Assembly (NCBI GenBank): GCA_030042885.1
Contig: JASHYW010000344.1
Span: 1 to 5,034 of the forward strand
Length of the DNA stretch: 5,034 nucleotides
Direction: 5' to 3'
From: Streptosporangiaceae bacterium
Lineage (GTDB): Bacteria > Actinomycetota > Actinomycetes > Streptosporangiales > Streptosporangiaceae
Shown: one piece after another, positions 1-5,034 of the stretch
How positions within the stretch are numbered: the first letter of the stretch is position 1
Layout of the letters: each line of letters starts with the position of its first letter
Notes under the pieces: generated by a model
The model's database searches: none
What the model was told of the DNA's origin: nothing
Seen by the model: the letters and a program-made list of their open reading frames with translations, nothing else
Translations under genes and position numbers: made by a program

Positions 1-572
1 AGCTCCCGGCGGGCCGCCTGCACCGCCCCCGCCGGCGTGACCGAGGCCAGGAACCAGGCGGCCTGGCCTGCGGAGATCTCCCCGGGCACGCCGCCGGGCA
101 CCAGCTCGCACAGCACCTGGTGCCGCCGGCAGGCCACCTGGGTGCGCACCCGGCCCAGGTCCCGGTAACGCTTGGACCAGACCTTGAGCACCGCGGCGTG
201 ATCATCCCGCCGCACCTCCCGGACCTGCGCCGAGCGCAGCACGGCGACCGCCACCGAGCGGGCATCGTTGGGATCGTTCTTGTTGACGTCCCCGGTCGCC
301 AGCAGCCGCACCCGGGCGGCCAGCTTGGGCGGCACGTCCAGCACCCGCTCACCAGCGGACAGCAGCTGCTGGGCCAGCAGATGACCCAGCCCGCCCGCGC
401 CTTCCACCGCCCAGGCCCGCTCGGGCCACGCCCGCGCCCACCCCAGCAGCCGCTCCGCCTGGACAGCCGAGGCGCGCACCCGCCGCTGGCCCAGCGGCTC
501 CTCGGCGGCGTTGACCGCCACCGCCGTGTGCGAGGCCTTGTGCGGATCCACCCCGATCATCACCACCGCCAT
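1..572 (-). CDS. IS110 family transposase, N-terminal 190 residues (3' end beyond window)
   Basis: This is the site-specific DEDD recombinase that excises and inserts the IS110-type element. My translation from the ATG at 570-572 reads 190 residues with no stop. It starts MAVVMIGVDPHK, with the first acidic residue D9 in the GVDPHK motif, E57 in the VEGAGG motif, and the third and fourth at D100 and D103 in KNDPNDARS: the DEDD tetrad of IS110 transposases in the usual order. A basic stretch near 125-150 (SKRYRDLGRVRTQVACRRHQ) matches the region that follows the catalytic domain in this family. An AAGGAG Shine-Dalgarno (582-587 on the complement) lies 9 nt before this ATG; another in-frame ATG abuts the Shine-Dalgarno and is too close. 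Family members are usually 330-420 residues, so about half is missing because of the window edge. The visible part is intact. Confidence 0.93.
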   Translation of the reverse strand, partial: MAVVMIGVDPHKASHTAVAVNAAEEPLGQRRVRASAVQAERLLGWARAWPERAWAVEGAGGLGHLLAQQLLSAGERVLDVPPKLAARVRLLATGDVNKNDPNDARSVAVAVLRSAQVREVRRDDHAAVLKVWSKRYRDLGRVRTQVACRRHQVLCELVPGGVPGEISAGQAAWFLASVTPAGAVQAARRE

Positions 573-581
573 GACTGGCAT

Positions 582-587
582 CTCCTT
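582..587 (-). promoter_or_regulatory. Ribosome binding site deciding the transposase start
   Basis: The complement reads GGAAGGAG ending at 582, then nine bases, then ATG at 572-570. An earlier in-frame ATG (581-579) directly touches the Shine-Dalgarno and cannot be used efficiently. The spacing therefore selects the protein that begins MAVVMIGVD. Confidence 0.7.
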
Positions 588-740
588 CCGCTACCCGGGG
601 ATGAAGACCGCGGCGGGCACGCCCAATTCCAGGAATCACAGCGGCGCTCGCGCCCCTCTTTTGAGCCACGCCACGGCGAGGCCCCGGCACGCTGGCACGT
701 CGTTCGAAAGCCAAGCCCAGCAACGGGCCGGCAGCGGATC

Positions 741-768
741 TGAGAGCCAGGCCTGCCGGGACCTCTCA
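741..768 (-). repeat. Stem-loop in the IS110 leader
   Basis: TGAGAG at 741-746 pairs perfectly with CTCTCA at 763-768 across a 16-nt GC-rich interior that contains the palindrome CAGGCCTG. Within the element leader it is the clearest candidate for a hairpin of the bridge RNA. Confidence 0.4.
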
Positions 769-872
769 ACGCTACGAGCCAGGCTCACTGCCATCCCGGC
801 CAGGGCCCGCAACGCCTGCAGGTAGGGCGGATCTCGCGCGACGGCCCTGACCAGCGATCGTCACGCTGCGCG

Positions 873-1324
873 ACTAGTCTTCCAGAGGGAGAGAAAACCG
901 AGCGCTGATTCGGAGCGCATTAGAACTGTGCCGGCGATGGACGCGTCCGCACTCAGATCAACTTGTTCTGGCCGCCTTGGCCTTGCCGCTGGTCTTGCCG
1001 CGCGATCGGCGTCTTGGCGCCGATGTCGCCGTGTTTGCCCGTCTCGGTGCAGGCAGCCCGCCGGGAGGTAGGCCGGGCCTTCTCCCCCGGCCAGCGGCTG
1101 ACTGGTCACGGGCCAGCGGGGATCACACGTCCGGGATGCGGGCCGGGCCGCCACTCCCGGCCGCAACGGAAGCCTGCTCCGCTCAGCCACAAACGTCAGC
1201 TAGTCCGGGCTGCGCTACCTACCATCGGTATCAGATCCGGGCGCCTCGGCAGCTCGGACCCCGCGCGCTCCCGAACTGCCTCCTCACACGGTGTCCAGCC
1301 TGAGCTTCACGCGGCTCCTGCGGC
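873..1324. other. Gene-poor stretch between the IS110 end and the regulator
   Basis: I find no convincing complete gene here. Several long open frames exist on both strands, but they are Arg/Pro/Ala-rich, lack ribosome sites and resemble no family, as expected for GC-rich noncoding DNA. The first 60 bases (about 871-930) are AT-richer and purine-rich on the plus strand, and contain ACTAGT and a repeated AGCGC. A direct repeat GGCCAGCGG occurs at 1089-1097 and 1111-1119. One short minus-strand frame (953-1108) is listed separately. The stretch probably holds the insertion junction and the upstream region of the regulator gene. Confidence 0.5.
953..1108 (-). pseudogene. Possible 3' remnant of an unidentified gene
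   Basis: On the complement, 50 sense codons lie between a TGA at 1108-1106 and a TGA at 955-953. By hand count about 44 of 50 end in G or C, and the predicted peptide is less Arg/Pro-dominated than neighbouring shadow frames. It ends in a hydrophilic Gln/Gly-rich tail (RQDQRQGQGGQNKLI). No ATG, GTG or TTG start occurs in the frame, so if it was ever coding it is the tail of a broken gene. I do not recognise the family. It could equally be a chance open frame in GC-rich DNA. Confidence 0.2.
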
Positions 1325-1354
1325 TTGACCTGGTCTCAGACTCTGACAGAGTAT
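1325..1354 (+). promoter_or_regulatory. Candidate sigma-70-type promoter of the LuxR regulator
   Basis: TTGACC (1325-1330) is a good -35 hexamer. Eighteen bases later GAGTAT (1349-1354) matches the A at position 2 and the T at position 6 of the actinomycete -10 consensus but lacks the first T. Transcription would begin near 1361, downstream of the ATG at 1353, which would force translation from an internal start such as the GTG at 1413 and leave a leader of about 50 nt. This is a visual call and the -10 is weak. Confidence 0.35.
1340..1352. promoter_or_regulatory. 13-bp palindrome, possible operator
   Basis: ACTCTG-A-CAGAGT is a perfect 6-bp inverted repeat around one central base. It sits between the candidate -35 and -10 and touches the ATG at 1353. 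A dimeric DNA-binding protein bound here would control access to the promoter. LuxR-type HTH proteins bind as dimers to such dyads, so autoregulation by the downstream gene is plausible but unproven. A cruciform or mRNA hairpin is unlikely with a one-base loop. Confidence 0.4.
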
Positions 1355-3671
1355 GGAGCGGCAGACCATTGTGGGCATCGTCAACAGGCACCGTCGGGTG
1401 GGCGACAGCGCCGTGCGTCAAGAAGATGGCCGGCTGCGCCGCGCGGGCGGGCCGGCGTTCGACCTCATCGTGTCGAAGCTGCGCCGTCCGCCGGTGCGGG
1501 CCGGGACGGTGCGCCGTCTGCTGCTGATCGAGCGGCTGGCGCGGGCCGATCACCCGATCGTCTCGGTGGTCGCGCCGGCTGGGTACGGGAAGACGACGCT
1601 GCTGTCGCAGTGGGCCGAGGCCAACGGGCAGGCCTTCGCCTGGGTGTCGGTGGAGGAGCCGGACAACGACCCGAAGGTCCTGCTGACCTATGTCGCCGAA
1701 GCCCTCGACCAAGTGGAGCCGGTCGGCGAGCGGGTATTCTCCGCCCTGGCCTCGCCGGGGAGCTCGGTGCCCGGCTCGGTCGTCCCCCGGCTCGGGTCGG
1801 CGTTCTCCTCGATGACCTCGCCGGTGGCGCTGGTCCTGGATGACGTGCACGTGCTGCACAATCCCGAGTGCCGGGCCGCGGTGTCGGTGCTGGCCGATCA
1901 CGTACCGGGAGGCTCGCGGCTGGTGCTGGCCGGGCGGGACGAGCCGCCGCTGCGCATCGCGCGGCTGCGCGCCGAGGGTAAGGTCCTGGAGATAGGCCCC
2001 GGTGACTTGTCGCTGACACCCGGCGAGGCGGCCGCGCTGCTGCGCGGTGCCGGTGCGGTGCTGGGGGAGGACGAGGTGGCGGCGCTGCACCAGCGGACCG
2101 AGGGGTGGCCGGCCGGATTGTATCTGGCGGCGCTGTACCTCAGGCAGGGCAACCCGCTGGCGGGCACGGCGGCCTCCTTCGGCGGCGGCGACCAGCTGGT
2201 GAGCCAGTACATGGAGTCGGAGTTCCTGGCCCGGATCTCCCGGCGGCAGCGGGAGTTCCTGACCCGGACCGCGGTGCTGGAGCGGATGTGCGGGCCGCTG
2301 TGCGAGACGGTGCTCGAACTGCCCGGATCTGCTGCGATGCTAGCGGAGCTGGCCCGGTCAAACCTGCTGCTGGTACCGCTGGACCGGCACGGGCAGTGGT
2401 ACCGGTACCACCATCTGTTCCGCGACATGCTGCTGGCCGAGCTGCAGCGCCGCGAGGCCGGCCTGGCGCCGGTGCTGCGGCAGCGCGCCGCCGGCTGGTG
2501 CCTGCAGAACGACCTGCCGGAGCAGGCGCTGGAGTACTCCATCGCGGCCGGGGACGTCGATACGGCGGCTCGCCTGGTGGCGGGGCTTGGAGTGCCGGCC
2601 TACCGGCAAGGCCGGGTCACCACCATCCAGCGGTGGTTCCGGTGGCTGGACGAGAGGGGCGGGATCGAGGGACACCCGATGGCCGCCGTGCTGGCCTCGC
2701 TGCTGGCCGCGCTGACGGCGCGCCCGGTCGATGCCGAGCGATGGGCTGATGTGGTGGATCGCTGGCAGTACGGGGCCGCGGCCCGGCCCGATGACCCTGC
2801 TGCCGAGGCCTGGGCCGGCGTGTTGCGGGCCGTGCTGTGCCGGCACGGGGCCGAGCAGATGCTCGCCGACGCCGACCAGGCCGCACGCGGGCTGGCGGCG
2901 CAGAATATCGTGACGCCCGTAGCTGCGCTGCTGCGGGGGATCGCACGGGTCCTGTGCGGTGACCTCGATGGGGGCGACGCGTGCTTCCAGGATGTGGGCA
3001 GCATGGGCGAGGAATCCGGTGCGCCAGAGGATTTCGCGGTCGCGCTGTGCCAGCGGTCGCTGGTGGCGATGGCACGCGGCGAATGGGGTTCGGCTGAGGT
3101 GCTGGCCGGGCAGGCGCGCACCGTGTTGCGCCGGGCCGGGGTGGAGGAAACCTTCGCCACGCCCCTGGTCTGCGCGGTGCGCGCCCGGACGGCCCTGCAC
3201 CGGGGGGACGTCCCGGCGGCGCGCCGCGAACTCGTCCGTGCGCAGCGCCGCCGCCCTGACCTGACCTACGCGCTTCCCTACCTGGCCGTTCAGGCGAGGA
3301 TCGAGCTCGCCCGCGTCCACCTGGCGCTGGCCGACCTCGCGGGTGCAAGGACGCTCATGCGGGAGATCGATGAGCTGCTCCGGCGCCGGCCCGGCCTCGG
3401 CACCCTGGGCGGCCAGGCCCGGGCGCTCCGGGACCAGCTGTCTGCCGAACACGGCTCGAACACGCCCGGAGCGTCCGCGCTAACCGCTGCCGAGCTGCGC
3501 CTGCTGCCGCTGCTGTCCACGCACCTGTCGTTCCCGCAGATCGCCGCGGAGATGTTCTTGTCCCGTCACACCGTCAAGTCCGAGGCGTTCTCGCTCTACC
3601 GCAAGCTGGGCGTCTCCTCCCGCAGCCAGGCGGTGACCAGGTCGCGGGACCTGGGCCTGCTGGAGCGGTGA
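1353..3671 (+). CDS. LuxR-family ATPase regulator, MalT/LAL type
   Basis: A large signal-responsive transcription activator of the STAND class: ATP binding and an inducer switch assembly of the protein, and a C-terminal LuxR helix-turn-helix binds DNA. Numbered from ATG 1353 (772 residues), the parts in order are as follows. Residues 36-50 (FDLIVSKLRRPPVRA) form the conserved lead-in. The Walker A motif APAGYGKTT is at 74-82, with K80 and T81. The Walker B motif VALVLDDVHVL is at 158-168, with D163 and D164. MalT-type motifs follow: TEGWPAGLYLAAL (249-261) and YRYHHLFRDML (350-360). A helical TPR-like sensor region spans about 380-700, and the LuxR HTH about 710-772 (SRHTVKS, YRKLGVSSR). All key residues are present. 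The length is somewhat short for LALs, which are often 850-1000. The first 20-34 residues look atypical, and GTG 1413 (VRQEDGRL) is an attractive alternative start because the candidate promoter would begin transcription after ATG 1353. Neither start has a strong Shine-Dalgarno. The inducer is unknown. Confidence 0.93.
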   Translation: MERQTIVGIVNRHRRVGDSAVRQEDGRLRRAGGPAFDLIVSKLRRPPVRAGTVRRLLLIERLARADHPIVSVVAPAGYGKTTLLSQWAEANGQAFAWVSVEEPDNDPKVLLTYVAEALDQVEPVGERVFSALASPGSSVPGSVVPRLGSAFSSMTSPVALVLDDVHVLHNPECRAAVSVLADHVPGGSRLVLAGRDEPPLRIARLRAEGKVLEIGPGDLSLTPGEAAALLRGAGAVLGEDEVAALHQRTEGWPAGLYLAALYLRQGNPLAGTAASFGGGDQLVSQYMESEFLARISRRQREFLTRTAVLERMCGPLCETVLELPGSAAMLAELARSNLLLVPLDRHGQWYRYHHLFRDMLLAELQRREAGLAPVLRQRAAGWCLQNDLPEQALEYSIAAGDVDTAARLVAGLGVPAYRQGRVTTIQRWFRWLDERGGIEGHPMAAVLASLLAALTARPVDAERWADVVDRWQYGAAARPDDPAAEAWAGVLRAVLCRHGAEQMLADADQAARGLAAQNIVTPVAALLRGIARVLCGDLDGGDACFQDVGSMGEESGAPEDFAVALCQRSLVAMARGEWGSAEVLAGQARTVLRRAGVEETFATPLVCAVRARTALHRGDVPAARRELVRAQRRRPDLTYALPYLAVQARIELARVHLALADLAGARTLMREIDELLRRRPGLGTLGGQARALRDQLSAEHGSNTPGASALTAAELRLLPLLSTHLSFPQIAAEMFLSRHTVKSEAFSLYRKLGVSSRSQAVTRSRDLGLLER

Positions 3672-3700
3672 CACCGGGTCCTTCATACCGCGGGGGTGAT

Positions 3701-3742
3701 GGCACCTTGCCGGGCACGAGGTGCAATGGAACGGTGCCCGGC
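3701..3742 (+). terminator. Competing hairpins after the regulator (terminator or leader switch)
   Basis: GCCGGGCAC (3709-3717) pairs perfectly with GTGCCCGGC (3734-3742) around a 16-nt loop. Two alternatives use the same bases: GCACCT (3702-3707) with AGGTGC (3719-3724), and GGCACC (3701-3706) with GGTGCC (3733-3738). The element begins about 30 nt after the regulator stop and ends 7 nt before GGAGGG of the next gene. There is no T-run, so it would be a U-less terminator, a processing site, or a leader structure that masks the next ribosome site. Confidence 0.4.
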
Positions 3743-3756
3743 GGCGAGCGGAGGGT

Positions 3757-4107
3757 ATGGGCCAGGCGGTGAGATTCCAGGAGACCTTGCGCAAGCCGAC
3801 GGTGATCGATGAGGGCTTCATCGAACGCCAGGCCAGGCTCGGCCTGGCAACGGCGCCGGCCCTGGATCCCAAGACCGCCGCGCTGCTGCGCCGGGCGGCG
3901 CCGGTGGCGATCGGGTCCCCGGCGGCCGGTGGAATGGTGCGCTGGCGGGCACTGGCCGCGGGCGCGGCCGAGGATGAGATCGCCGAGGCGCTGGTGGCCG
4001 TCGTCCCGGTGGCGGGGCTCGGCCGGGTCGTCGCTGCTGCTCCCGAGGTGGCGACCGCCCTCGGCGATGACATCGAGGCCGCGCTGGAGGGACTGGACGA
4101 TGGCTGA
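3757..4107 (+). CDS. Carboxymuconolactone decarboxylase-like protein without catalytic Cys/His
   Basis: A small all-helical protein related to the CMD/AhpD fold, 116 residues from ATG 3757. The core ALDPKTAALLRRAAPVAIGSP (35-55), the turn ALAAGAAEDEIAEAL (65-79) and VAGLGRVVAAAPEVATAL (85-102) match the small actinobacterial CMD-like subgroup as I know it. In AhpD the chemistry depends on a CxxC pair with nearby Glu and His. Here the whole protein has no Cys and no His, and the place where relatives carry a Cys reads SPAAGGMVRW. It is therefore probably not a peroxidase/decarboxylase, and may be a structural or binding relative. The start is uncertain: GGAGGG (3750-3755) is too near ATG 3757, GTG 3769 would give VRFQETL like relatives, and GTG 3721 lies inside the hairpin. 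It overlaps the next small frame and likely belongs to an operon ending in the membrane protein. Confidence 0.75.
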   Translation: MGQAVRFQETLRKPTVIDEGFIERQARLGLATAPALDPKTAALLRRAAPVAIGSPAAGGMVRWRALAAGAAEDEIAEALVAVVPVAGLGRVVAAAPEVATALGDDIEAALEGLDDG

Positions 4108-4237
4108 GGGCTTGTCGGCTGGTCACGCCGGCCTTTCAGTGGGCACGCGGAGAAGCCCTGGTCTGAGGATGACGGCCCGGGCAGGCGCGTGCTGCCCGGC
4201 GCGGCGATGGCACAGGAGGCAGCATGGCGGCCGATGA
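4100..4237 (+). CDS. Possible 45-residue coupled small ORF
   Basis: ATG 4100 overlaps the stop of the CMD-like gene (ATGGCTGA) and sits 8 nt after GGAGGG (4086-4091), the arrangement seen for translationally coupled genes. The product begins MAEGLSAGHAGLSVG and ends in a basic Arg/His-rich tail with a CC pair. It matches nothing I know. The GGAGGG is also just two codons of the upstream gene and composition is not clearly coding, so this may be chance or the decayed start of a former gene. Confidence 0.25.
   Translation: MAEGLSAGHAGLSVGTRRSPGLRMTARAGACCPARRWHRRQHGGR
4177..4199 (+). repeat. Perfect 8-bp stem-loop in the intercistronic stretch
   Basis: CCGGGCAG (4177-4184) pairs fully with CTGCCCGG (4192-4199) around a 7-nt loop. 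It lies 14 nt before the AGGAGG of the 99-codon frame. It has no T-run. It could be an mRNA stabiliser, processing site, attenuator or weak terminator that tunes expression between the CMD-like gene and the membrane protein. Confidence 0.4.
4214..4219 (+). promoter_or_regulatory. Strong Shine-Dalgarno for the 99-codon frame
   Basis: A full AGGAGG four bases before ATG 4224. It is the best Shine-Dalgarno on the plus strand of the window and the main reason to take the 99-codon frame seriously. Confidence 0.5.
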
Positions 4238-4523
4238 TCAGCCCGGGGACCGGCGGACGGCACGGCCGGGTCGCCGTCGCGACCGCATGGTTGCGGACCG
4301 CCCGGAAGGCGGCCACGCCGCCGCGCATCAGATGATGTCCTGCGCCTGCCGTGATGATCCCGGCGTCGATGACGGTGCGGTCCCGCCTGAGCTTCAGCAG
4401 ATCCGCGGGCCCTGCCCGATCGCGGCCGGCGTTGCGGTACCTGCGGCGGGCCTGCGGCTGCGCCGGCAGCCGGAGGCCGCGTGCTCGCCGGGATGGCGGC
4501 AGATGCTGGGTGAGCGACGATGA
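4224..4523 (+). CDS. Hypothetical 99-residue protein coupled to the membrane protein
   Basis: The start has a consensus AGGAGG at 4-nt spacing, and the stop overlaps the next start as ATGA (4520-4523), a typical coupled operon junction. The product is hydrophilic at the N-terminus with Arg-rich runs (RRTARPGRRRDR, 10-21). It has four cysteines (C40, C42, C64, C87), including CAC, and no membrane segment, signal peptide or known domain. G/C at third positions is only about 77% by hand count, clearly below the flanking genes, and the frame 1 nt over scores higher up to 4335. It may therefore be a young or decayed gene, or a leader cistron that delivers ribosomes to the membrane-protein start. 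I do not recognise it. Confidence 0.4.
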   Translation: MAADDQPGDRRTARPGRRRDRMVADRPEGGHAAAHQMMSCACRDDPGVDDGAVPPELQQIRGPCPIAAGVAVPAAGLRLRRQPEAACSPGWRQMLGERR

Positions 4524-5034
4524 ATGCCGAGTTCTTCGCTCTGGCGTTCAGTGCGGCGCTGAACCCCAAGCTGCTGGCCCTGGACCTGCTGCTGATCGAG
4601 AACCGGCGGCCGCGGGCGATGTTCTTGTGCGTCCTGCTGGGCGGGATGACCGTGGCCCTGACCATCGGCCTGCTGGACGTGCTCACCGTCCACGCGGACG
4701 CGATCAAGTCGCAGGGAAAGGCGAGCGCCGGGGTCGACCTGGCGCTGGGCCTGCTGCTGCTGGCCGCCGGCGTGCTGCTGGCCACCGGCCGCCTGCGCGG
4801 CCGGCACCAGACACCCGTCCCGGCCGGCACCGTGCCGCCCGAACAGCCCGTGAAGGAAAAGCAGAAGAAGGACAGCTGGGCGGCGCGGATGCTGGCCGAG
4901 CCGCGGCTCGGGCTGGCCATGCTGGTCGGCGCGCTGGTCGGGCTGCCGGGCGCCAGCTACCTCACCGCGCTGCACCACCTGATCACCGGGAAATACTCCA
5001 CCGCGACGCTGGTCATCGCCGTGGTCGTCTTCGT
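4520..5034 (+). CDS. SfLAP/GAP-family multi-pass membrane protein, N-terminal 171 residues
   Basis: A cytoplasmic-membrane protein of the sulfolipid-1-addressing protein (Sap/SfLAP, 'GAP family') type. Mycobacterial members are linked to export of cell-envelope glycolipids; the substrate here is unknown. Hydrophobic segments fall at about 5-26 (holding AALNPKLLALDLLLIE), 34-54, 73-90, 129-150 and from 162 on. A charged loop at about 91-125 (VKEKQKKDSW) and the GLPGASYLTALHHL motif (141-154) are as in relatives. Family members run about 220-270 residues, so the C-terminal part is lost at the window edge. ATG 4520 is fixed by an in-frame TGA at 4511-4513. It has a weak GGTGAG site and overlaps the preceding frame as ATGA, implying coupling. 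As last visible gene of the operon it is the likely functional output of the cluster. Confidence 0.85.
   Translation, partial: MNAEFFALAFSAALNPKLLALDLLLIENRRPRAMFLCVLLGGMTVALTIGLLDVLTVHADAIKSQGKASAGVDLALGLLLLAAGVLLATGRLRGRHQTPVPAGTVPPEQPVKEKQKKDSWAARMLAEPRLGLAMLVGALVGLPGASYLTALHHLITGKYSTATLVIAVVVF

Larger units (their letters stand above)
573..800 (-). ncRNA. Candidate IS110 bridge (seek) RNA region upstream of the transposase
   Basis: IS110-subgroup elements carry a structured non-coding RNA in the leader upstream of the transposase. It has loops that pair with target and donor DNA and guide the recombinase; IS1111-type relatives carry it downstream. The roughly 230-300 nt upstream of this transposase hold no recognisable gene and contain several hairpins. 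One is TGAGAG/CTCTCA at 741-768. Another is a GCCGG-CCC/GGGC-TTGGC pairing at about 710-733, with G-U pairs and a bulge. A third is a tight GGCG/CGCC hairpin with a four-base loop at 643-654. Position and structure fit a bridge RNA, but I cannot identify target- or donor-binding loops because the other element end and the empty site are not visible. The limits given are nominal. A 52-codon open frame (636-794, minus) overlaps it as a competing explanation. Confidence 0.3.
1..870 (-). mobile_element. IS110-family insertion sequence, one end only (right boundary approximate)
   Basis: The element is recognised by its transposase, which reads leftward off the window. IS110-family elements move through a circular intermediate using a DEDD (RuvC-like) recombinase plus a serine recombinase-like C-terminal part. 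They usually lack long terminal inverted repeats and make no target duplication, so the outer end cannot be seen directly. I placed it near 870 because the sequence becomes noticeably less GC-rich and purine-rich just beyond (about 871-930), and because the leader of such elements is normally only 100-300 nt. The other end and the transposase C-terminus are outside the window. The family call is firm; the 870 boundary is a guess good to perhaps 100 nt. Confidence 0.6.

Noticed and set aside
120..743. Long plus-strand open frame of 207 codons
   Set aside because: It is antisense to the IS110 transposase, His/Pro/Arg-rich, and has no family resemblance; the transposase frame explains the coding signal.
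861..1190. Minus-strand 109-codon frame starting MAERSRLPLRPG
   Set aside because: It is Arg/Ala/Pro-rich, without a Shine-Dalgarno or known domain, and the overlapping frame at 953-1108 has better codon composition.
1201..1240. Short inverted repeat TACC/GGTA around 1220-1231
   Set aside because: A 4-bp stem is expected by chance and lies at no meaningful position.
963..1328. Plus-strand frames of 108-121 codons upstream of the regulator
   Set aside because: They have low-complexity composition, no ribosome site and no resemblance to any family; they are typical open frames of GC-rich noncoding DNA.
1284..2090. Minus-strand 268-codon frame, and similar long antisense frames across 1465-3520
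   Set aside because: They are shadows of the LuxR regulator gene, which has complete Walker motifs and an HTH in the plus frame.
3480..4328. Minus-strand 282-codon frame
   Set aside because: It runs antisense across the regulator end and the CMD-like gene, is Ser/Ala/Pro-rich, and has no recognisable domain.
1..5034. CRISPR array, tRNA or rRNA genes, phage attachment site
   Set aside because: I saw no regularly spaced repeats, no tRNA-like cloverleaf arms and no rRNA-like conserved blocks on either strand.

Overview
The window looks like chromosomal DNA from a high-GC actinomycete. G or C fills most third codon positions in the real genes, Shine-Dalgarno sequences are GGAGG-like, and the gene families (MalT-like LuxR regulator, SfLAP/GAP membrane protein, IS110 transposase) are typical of Streptomyces/Streptosporangiales/Frankiales-type genomes. 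The genus cannot be fixed from the sequence.

Left part (1 to about 870, minus strand): one end of an IS110-family insertion sequence. The transposase start codon and its N-terminal DEDD (RuvC-like) catalytic domain are present; the C-terminal half lies beyond base 1. The non-coding stretch upstream of the transposase, on the right in these coordinates, is where IS110-subgroup elements usually encode their bridge (seek) RNA. It contains several hairpins, but the RNA itself is inferred.

Middle (about 873-1324): no gene I can support. It holds an AT-richer patch near 871-930 that may mark the IS/flank junction, and a 50-codon coding-like frame with no start on the minus strand (953-1108) that may be a gene remnant.

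Right part (1325-5034, plus strand): a candidate promoter with a 13-bp palindrome leads into a complete large MalT/LAL-type LuxR regulator of 772 codons, or about 752 if the internal GTG start is used. After an 85-nt gap with competing hairpins comes a small carboxymuconolactone-decarboxylase-like protein that lacks Cys and His altogether. Next is a 0.4-kb stretch of overlapping small frames (45 and 99 codons). Last is an SfLAP/GAP-family multi-pass membrane protein, cut by the window end. The three to four frames after the regulator overlap start-to-stop, which suggests one translationally coupled operon. The simplest reading is that the LuxR-type ATPase regulator controls itself and/or this membrane-protein operon; that link is inferred from position only.
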